Source: Spirogloea muscicola (Eukaryota > Streptophyta > Zygnematophyceae > Spirogloeales > Spirogloeaceae). Taken from it: a DNA stretch of 17,714 nt. Shown here one piece after another: positions 13,236 through 17,714 of this stretch. The stretch spans positions 407,452-425,165 of the forward strand of contig WELB01000050.1 in assembly GCA_009602725.1 (NCBI GenBank), written 5' to 3'. Each line of letters opens with the position of its first letter. Position 1 is the first letter of the stretch. A program made the position numbers and the translations under genes. Under the pieces are notes generated by a model, which searched no databases, was not told the origin of the DNA, and was given only the letters and a program-made list of their open reading frames with translations.

Positions 13236-15950
13236 TCATAGTGCTGAGCGCACCGTGCTCAGGTGGGCCTTGAGGTCGTCAAGGTCAAAGTTCCAATCAA
13301 TCATATCCTTTCGGTAGTGGGCCTGCCATGAACAAGCCAAAATCCAAATCCTCAGCAAGGGCGAGAATAGCTATCACTCAAGTGCTAAGCAGGGAGGACC
13401 TTGTTAGCAACTGACTGTCAGAACTTATGCAGGTCAAAGAGCTCCAGTTCCTTGCAGGGTCGCCAGTCCGCTGGGGATGGGAACCGGCTGTCGGCAAAGA
13501 AAATCAGTGCGTTACCAAGTTATGAGTAGCAGGCACTTGAAAGGCCAGGGCCCAGTGGATGCAAACCTGGGATTGTCTCTCGTGCTCGCCAGGCGGGGTC
13601 CTATCAGCTGCTAGGTGCGCCACCTCGTGATCCTGCGTTTGTGTTGGACAATATCATATAAGGACAAGCGCTTTGTTGTGCTGGTAGATTGGCTTACGTC
13701 ATCAACGGGCTTACTTTTACATTCTTGCAAGCGTGGTCAGGATTGGGGTATCAGGAGGTGCCTACTTTGAGCTTCTGAAGGCCGCATGCAAGTGACGGGG
13801 CTGTAATAAGGAGCGTGGCCTTGAGGTAAGCTGCGTCCTTGGCATGGTGCCGGAAGAAGCGGTCCTCAAGCAGCTTGGATGACATTGGTCGCTCTGATGG
13901 GTCCTTCACGAGGCACTTTGCCACAAGCGCCCTGAACGACTGCTCCGGGATGCAAGTGTCAATCTTCCAGGCGGCTCAGCACGTTGCACTTGACTTCATG
14001 TTGCAGGTGTGATACTTTCAGCAGTTGGCGACATTTGGTTGCCATTGCCTCTGTGGCCTCCGCGTTGATGACTTGCAAGAACTTCAAACTCTGCTTTTGT
14101 CCGTGAAAGCCAAATCCGACTCAGGAAATCAACGATAATGCAGCTCAGCCAAAGAGCCCAAGTCTCCCAGACTGCAAACATTCACAACAAGTTGAGCGAA
14201 GAATCGCAGTGACGCTTGATTGTATACGGACCTTGGAGAAGCGGCCATCGCCTTCTTCCGTGAAGCCCGGGGGAGGAGAATCTAGCGTCAGGCTCAGGAC
14301 CTGCAGCAGAAAGGCGCAATGCCAGTCACACTAGCCCAGTCAAGCGCGTAGCTCTGGTCATAGTGATGGCAGGGCAGGGCAAACAGTCAGGCGGCTCAGC
14401 AGTCTGCCACAACAAGAACCATGGCAGCTCTGGCACCTTCATGGGTGGGTATTTGGAGAACGGGGCGTGGCCATGTGCAAGCTCAAGTGCGGTGATGCCA
14501 AAAGACCAGATGTCAGCCCTGTCGAGCACCAGTGAGATGGGTGTCATTGACATGAGCAATGTCTGGACTTGCTGTGCTGGGCATCAATATTGTCTCAGTG
14601 AATCAGGGCACGCTTGGCCACACGAACCTGTTGTCGTAGCCATCATTGTCCTCCATCACTTCCGGCGCCATCCTGGTCATATGGTCAATACAGAGCAGAG
14701 ATGATCAAAGACCAACTCAGATTGACATTTCGACACAATCATGTGGTATATGATCATAAGAGACAGCTGGGTCCAGGGATGAAGCATTGGCCGCTGGCAA
14801 GTGGCAGCGGCTGCTCGGCTAGCAGGTGCAAGAAGCCGACCAACAGGGTGTCCCCGTGAAAGTCTTGCCATGTTCGATATTGCCATGCTCAAACGTGGCC
14901 GCCGCAACTCCAAGATCGCCCAGCCGTACATGACCGTCAGTGTCAATCAGGATGTTCCCAGCCTGGCCAAGAGGAGGAGCATGTACAGCGCAGAGGCTCA
15001 ATCTGGCACCCAGCCTTCGCGGCAGCAAGCAGCAACGTCGCCATTGAGCTGAACTAATAGGCCAGTTCGGCGAGCCGGCGGACCTTCACATCACGGTGGA
15101 TGTGACCGTCGCGGTGCAGGCATTCTAGCCCCCGGAGGGTGTCGCGCAGGATGGTGGCGATTGTGGCCTCGTCGGGCAGGCCGTGCGGGAAGCGCGACCG
15201 CATGATGTGGAGCACGGAGCCGCCGGCCATGAGTGGCATGACGATCCACAGCTTCGCGCCAGAAGCGAACGAGCAGTGGCTGCTCACGAGGTTCGGGTGG
15301 CGCACCAGGCTCATCAGCTGCACCTCCCTCCTCACCTCCTCCTGCTCCATGCGAGCGTGGCATCAGGGCAGCACCTCTCAGCACCTAGCATCAACACCAC
15401 CACCTGTCTTAACCCTGACTGGCAATGGGCTCGGCGCACACAGCCGATAGTCCTCGTGGCGGCCATCACAGGCTGGTGGCGGGTGCAGAAACCCCAAAGC
15501 CGAGCCCGACAGCGCGAATGAGTCCTCGGCTCTGCCTGACGACCTTTTTGTGCTGTCAGCAACTGGAGTACTCTGGTGGGCGCCCACATTCTCCCAGTAT
15601 GGCAACCTCACTGTTTTTCTTGTAGCTCGGCAGCTCGCTCTGCTTTGCACGTGTACCTGTCAGGCACTTAGCCGGCCTGCACACTGCCGGTTTTGGCTGT
15701 GGAGCGTCTGGCAGGCTCTTGCTCGGTCCACAGTCAGCCAGACCGGACGAGAGGCGCTCACCAAGTGGCTGCTGCACTCCTCCAGGTCGATGAGCTTGAC
15801 GGCCACCACCTCGCCCGTGGGCCTGTACACGGCTCGCCGCACCACCGTGCGGCAGCCGCGGCCAATTTCCTCCAGCAGCTCGTAGTCGGCGCCGCTGGTC
15901 GAGAAGTGGGGCCCGCCGCCGCAGCCGGGACGCTGCTGCGGCGCCGCCAT
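13236..15950 (-). CDS. STE20/OSR1-like (plant GCK, BLUS1-related) Ser/Thr protein kinase, 8 exons
   Basis: Exons on the minus strand: 15950-15762, 15341-15084, 14962-14841, 14672-14628, 14518-14437, 14300-14232, 13939-13766 and 13322-13236. They total 1026 nt in consistent phase, giving 341 residues. The ATG is supported by TAG and TAA just upstream in frame (15968-15963). Residues 24-290 form a protein kinase domain: glycine loop GRGCRTVV (30-37), VAVK lysine K52, helix-C E69, HRDVKAGN with D147, DLG (165-167) in place of DFG, GTPCWMAPE (187-194), [20 protein letters not shown], and [10 protein letters not shown]. The run [27 protein letters not shown] is typical of the FRAY/OSR1/SPAK group. 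The last exon carries WNFDLDDLK, a motif I know from plant members after the kinase domain. The protein ends soon after, shorter than the 480-700 residues common in plants, so further 3' exons are possible. The last intron (443 nt) and the exon-7 acceptor (13939 or 13963) are the least certain. Confidence 0.92.
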
Positions 15951-16243
15951 TGCCCTGGTGGCTTACTACACGCTGCTGCCGCTGCCGCTGCCCGCAACGC
16001 CAGAGGCGAGGAGCCGCAGAGAGCAAGCGCGAGAGTGGCAGCAGAGTGAAGAGACGGCTCTGCAAATGGAAGCTGAGGTCATGAAAGGCCAGCCCCCACA
16101 GGGAGTGACAAGCTCCGGCAGAGAAAGAAAGCGGCACAGGGAGAAGCACTTTGAGGGGGCGATTGCTGCGAGAGGCCCGCTCAAGAATGGGAAAGAGCTA
16201 CTTCAAGCCCAAGAAATAGCTTTCCCAATTTACGGCATGCATT

Positions 16244-16382
16244 GGCTGTGAGAGGCCAGCACCAAGGAATGGACAAGGTCAAGAAGGAGAAGCAGCTCTT
16301 CCAGATGGGTAATGGAGTGCTTGATGAGTGATGAAAAGCCTGGGTGGCCAAGACCGAGCGGGGGCTGTGAAAAGTCAAGCCC
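16244..16382 (-). repeat. Two reverse-orientation hairpin repeat copies
   Basis: At 16244-16260 the sequence reads GGCTGTGAGAGGCCAGC, then ACCAAGGAATG. At 16362-16382 it reads GGGCTGTGAAAAGTCAAGCCC (given here in two parts: GGGCTGTGAAAAGT, CAAGCCC), then ACAAAAGAATGAAC. Both are reverse complements of the forward unit GGGCTGGC-TnTCACAGCCC preceded by CATTCCTTTT. Confidence 0.75.
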
Positions 16383-16798
16383 ACAAAAGAATGAACAGGG
16401 GGAGCCGGGGGGACCGCGGAAGGACCAGGCCAGGAAGACTGGACCTGGCCTAGGGCAGCAGCAGTGATGGCCTCCTGAGCACGTAGCTCTTGGGAGCGGG
16501 TCCTCGGCTGTTGCTGCCACGGTGGGCGAAGGCGCGTGTTGCACATGACATGAGAGGGAGGCCAAATTTCCATCTAAGCCAATACACAGCTCGGGCAAAC
16601 GAAGAAAGAGAAAGTGCTCGCCTGAGAAGATTTAATAGAAGAAATAGCTCGTCCGACTCGTCCGATAGCTCTTCCAGGAGCCTAGCTTCTCTGATCTGCG
16701 GCTGCTTAGCAGGGTTTACTGAGGTTCGTAGCCTTGTTTCTTTTTTGTGCTTGTTTTTCTCAGCGCTTCCCCCTGGCCCCTTCTCGTACTTTGTTCAT

Positions 16799-16980
16799 TC
16801 CTTTTTGGGCTCGCTTTCCAGCCCCTATCCTCCGAAGAAAGTGCTCCGAACCCTTGTCTCCGAACCCTTGTCAATCCTTTTTGGGCTGGCTTATCACAGC
16901 CCTTGCCCCCATTGGGAGTGCCACTTCTTCTTCTATTACAGCCCTTGCCCCCATTTGGAGTGCCACTTCTCTCTATCCTC
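16799..16980 (+). repeat. Forward hairpin repeat cluster
   Basis: Three units lie in series: 16807-16824 (GGGCTCGCTTTCCAGCCC), 16883-16929 (GGGCTGGCTTATCACAGCCC, then TTGCCCCCATTGGGAGTGCC, then ACTTCTTC) and 16937-16975 (ATTACAGCCCTTGCCCCCAT, then TTGGAGTGCCACTTCT). Each complete unit has a GGGCTG/CAGCCC stem with an 8-nt loop. Confidence 0.85.
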
Positions 16981-17013
16981 AATCGGCGAGCCCTTCTTCC
17001 AATATGTGGTAAT

Positions 17014-17031
17014 GGCTGTGAGGGACCAGCC
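17014..17031 (-). repeat. Reverse-orientation hairpin repeat copy
   Basis: GGCTGTGAGGGACCAGCC: a GGCTG/CAGCC stem with an 8-nt loop, followed by CAAAG. It is a reverse-complement member of the same family. Confidence 0.7.
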
Positions 17032-17294
17032 CAAAGTAAGGTACAAAGAAACAGGGCCGGAGGGGCCTGGAAAGCTGGGGCTACGTCAAGCGATGCCCTG
17101 TCCCAAGGGCGGCTAAGTTTGCGATAGCCGGTTGAAAGGAAAACCGAGTGTGTATTGAGTGGTGGAGTGATGGAGGGCCTGAATGTTCAAGTACAAAGGC
17201 AAGCACCTTGACAGGTGTACACCACCTAACCCAGGCCCCCTTCTTCTTGCCCCCTTCGAAGCTGTTAAGCGTTTTCTGGCCCCTTCGAAACTAT

Positions 17295-17490
17295 GTCAAT
17301 CTTTTTCGGGCTGGCTTTTCACAGCCCAGGCCCCCAATGGGAGTGCCACTTCTTGAGGGGAAACTAGCTCTTCCAATGTAAGAAACGGGACAAATCCGTA
17401 AGGCAATGCGTTGTGAGAGGCCAGCCCAAAAGGAATGTACACGAGAAAAGGAGAAGTGGCACTCCAAATGGGGGGCAATGGCTGTGAGAA
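17295..17490. repeat. Forward and reverse hairpin repeat copies facing each other
   Basis: The forward copy at 17308-17355 reads GGGCTGGCTTTTCACAGCCC, then AGGCCCCCAATGGGAGTGCC. A reverse copy spans about 17411-17490, containing GTTGTGAGAGGCCAGCCC, then AAGTGGCACTCCAAATGGGG and CAATGGCTGTGAG. Together they make an inverted pair. Confidence 0.8.
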
Positions 17491-17714
17491 AAAAAAAAAG
17501 AAGAAAGCGGCTGCTGATATGAAAGAATCGGCTGTGAAATGCCAGCCAGATGCATACAGGTGTTCATGACGGAGCCAAAGGCTAGGCAGACAGGGCGCCC
17601 TCAATACCCCCGTGTCAGCAGTAGGAAGTCAGATGAGCTGAGGGGAGGAAGAGCAACCCCGCTGCGCAAGCCAGAGGCTGCTGCAAGGGCGCGACCAGCG
17701 CGGCGGTGCAAAGC

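Larger units (their letters stand above)
15951..17714. other. Right-end intergenic region rich in short hairpin repeats
   Basis: No gene with recognisable similarity was found on either strand. The part next to 15950 is the kinase 5' UTR and promoter side. The remainder holds the repeat copies listed separately, plus C/T-rich and G/A-rich stretches and a poly(A) run at 17490-17501. A weak 45-bp match to the start of the dispersed repeat (GTTCAAGTACAAAGGCAAGC, 17185-17204) is present. Confidence 0.55.

Noticed and set aside
13323-13765. Possible extra kinase exon reading [19 protein letters not shown]
   Set aside because: It follows a CAG acceptor but its frame does not match the phase-0 end of the preceding exon, and no donor follows before a stop. 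It is left as intron.
16799-17490. Possible CRISPR array or tRNA-derived SINE
   Set aside because: Spacing and orientation are irregular, there are no equal spacers, the host is eukaryotic, and no A/B box pair of a tRNA promoter was found.

Overview
The window is nuclear DNA from a eukaryote of the green (plant/algal) lineage, most likely a green alga. Four split genes with GT-AG introns can be reconstructed. All four proteins look plant-like: an MCM4 helicase subunit, a thioredoxin-fold secretory protein, a 79-residue SERF-type zinc-finger protein and a plant-type STE20/OSR1 kinase. Coding exons are very GC-rich and introns are short, mostly about 80-210 nt. Several gene ends carry TGTAA, the chlorophyte poly(A) signal. 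The exact genus cannot be read from the sequence, and there is no bacterial, viral, tRNA or rRNA signal.

Layout. (1) Positions 1-4676, plus strand: MCM4, nearly complete and missing only its extreme N-terminus, in 17 exons that splice to 837 codons plus a stop. (2) 4677-5843: a convergent intergenic region with poly(A)-like signals for both neighbours. (3) 5844-7223, minus strand: a thioredoxin/DsbA-like protein in four exons, with a frame problem at its start. (4) 7282-7698: copy A of a dispersed repeat of about 410 bp, directly upstream of gene 3. (5) 8952-9707, minus strand: the SERF-type gene in three exons. (6) 9954-12464: repeat-rich DNA. It holds short hairpin repeats, copy B of the dispersed repeat ending at an ambiguous base (N at 10954), and a large imperfect inverted repeat (11119-12464) with arms of about 620 bp. 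(7) 13236-15950, minus strand: the kinase in eight exons. (8) 15951-17714: no gene seen, but many copies of the short hairpin repeat in both orientations.

The genes are unrelated housekeeping or signalling genes (DNA replication, secretory redox, a small zinc-finger protein, a protein kinase) and do not form a pathway. No new biological system is evident. The parts most worth a second look are the large inverted repeat, the hairpin-forming short repeat family, the dispersed repeat that may supply a promoter, a probable GC-AG intron and an in-frame 78-nt intron in MCM4, and the frameshifted start of the thioredoxin-like gene. All exon joins are my own reading of splice sites, reading phase and family conservation; no transcript or database was consulted.
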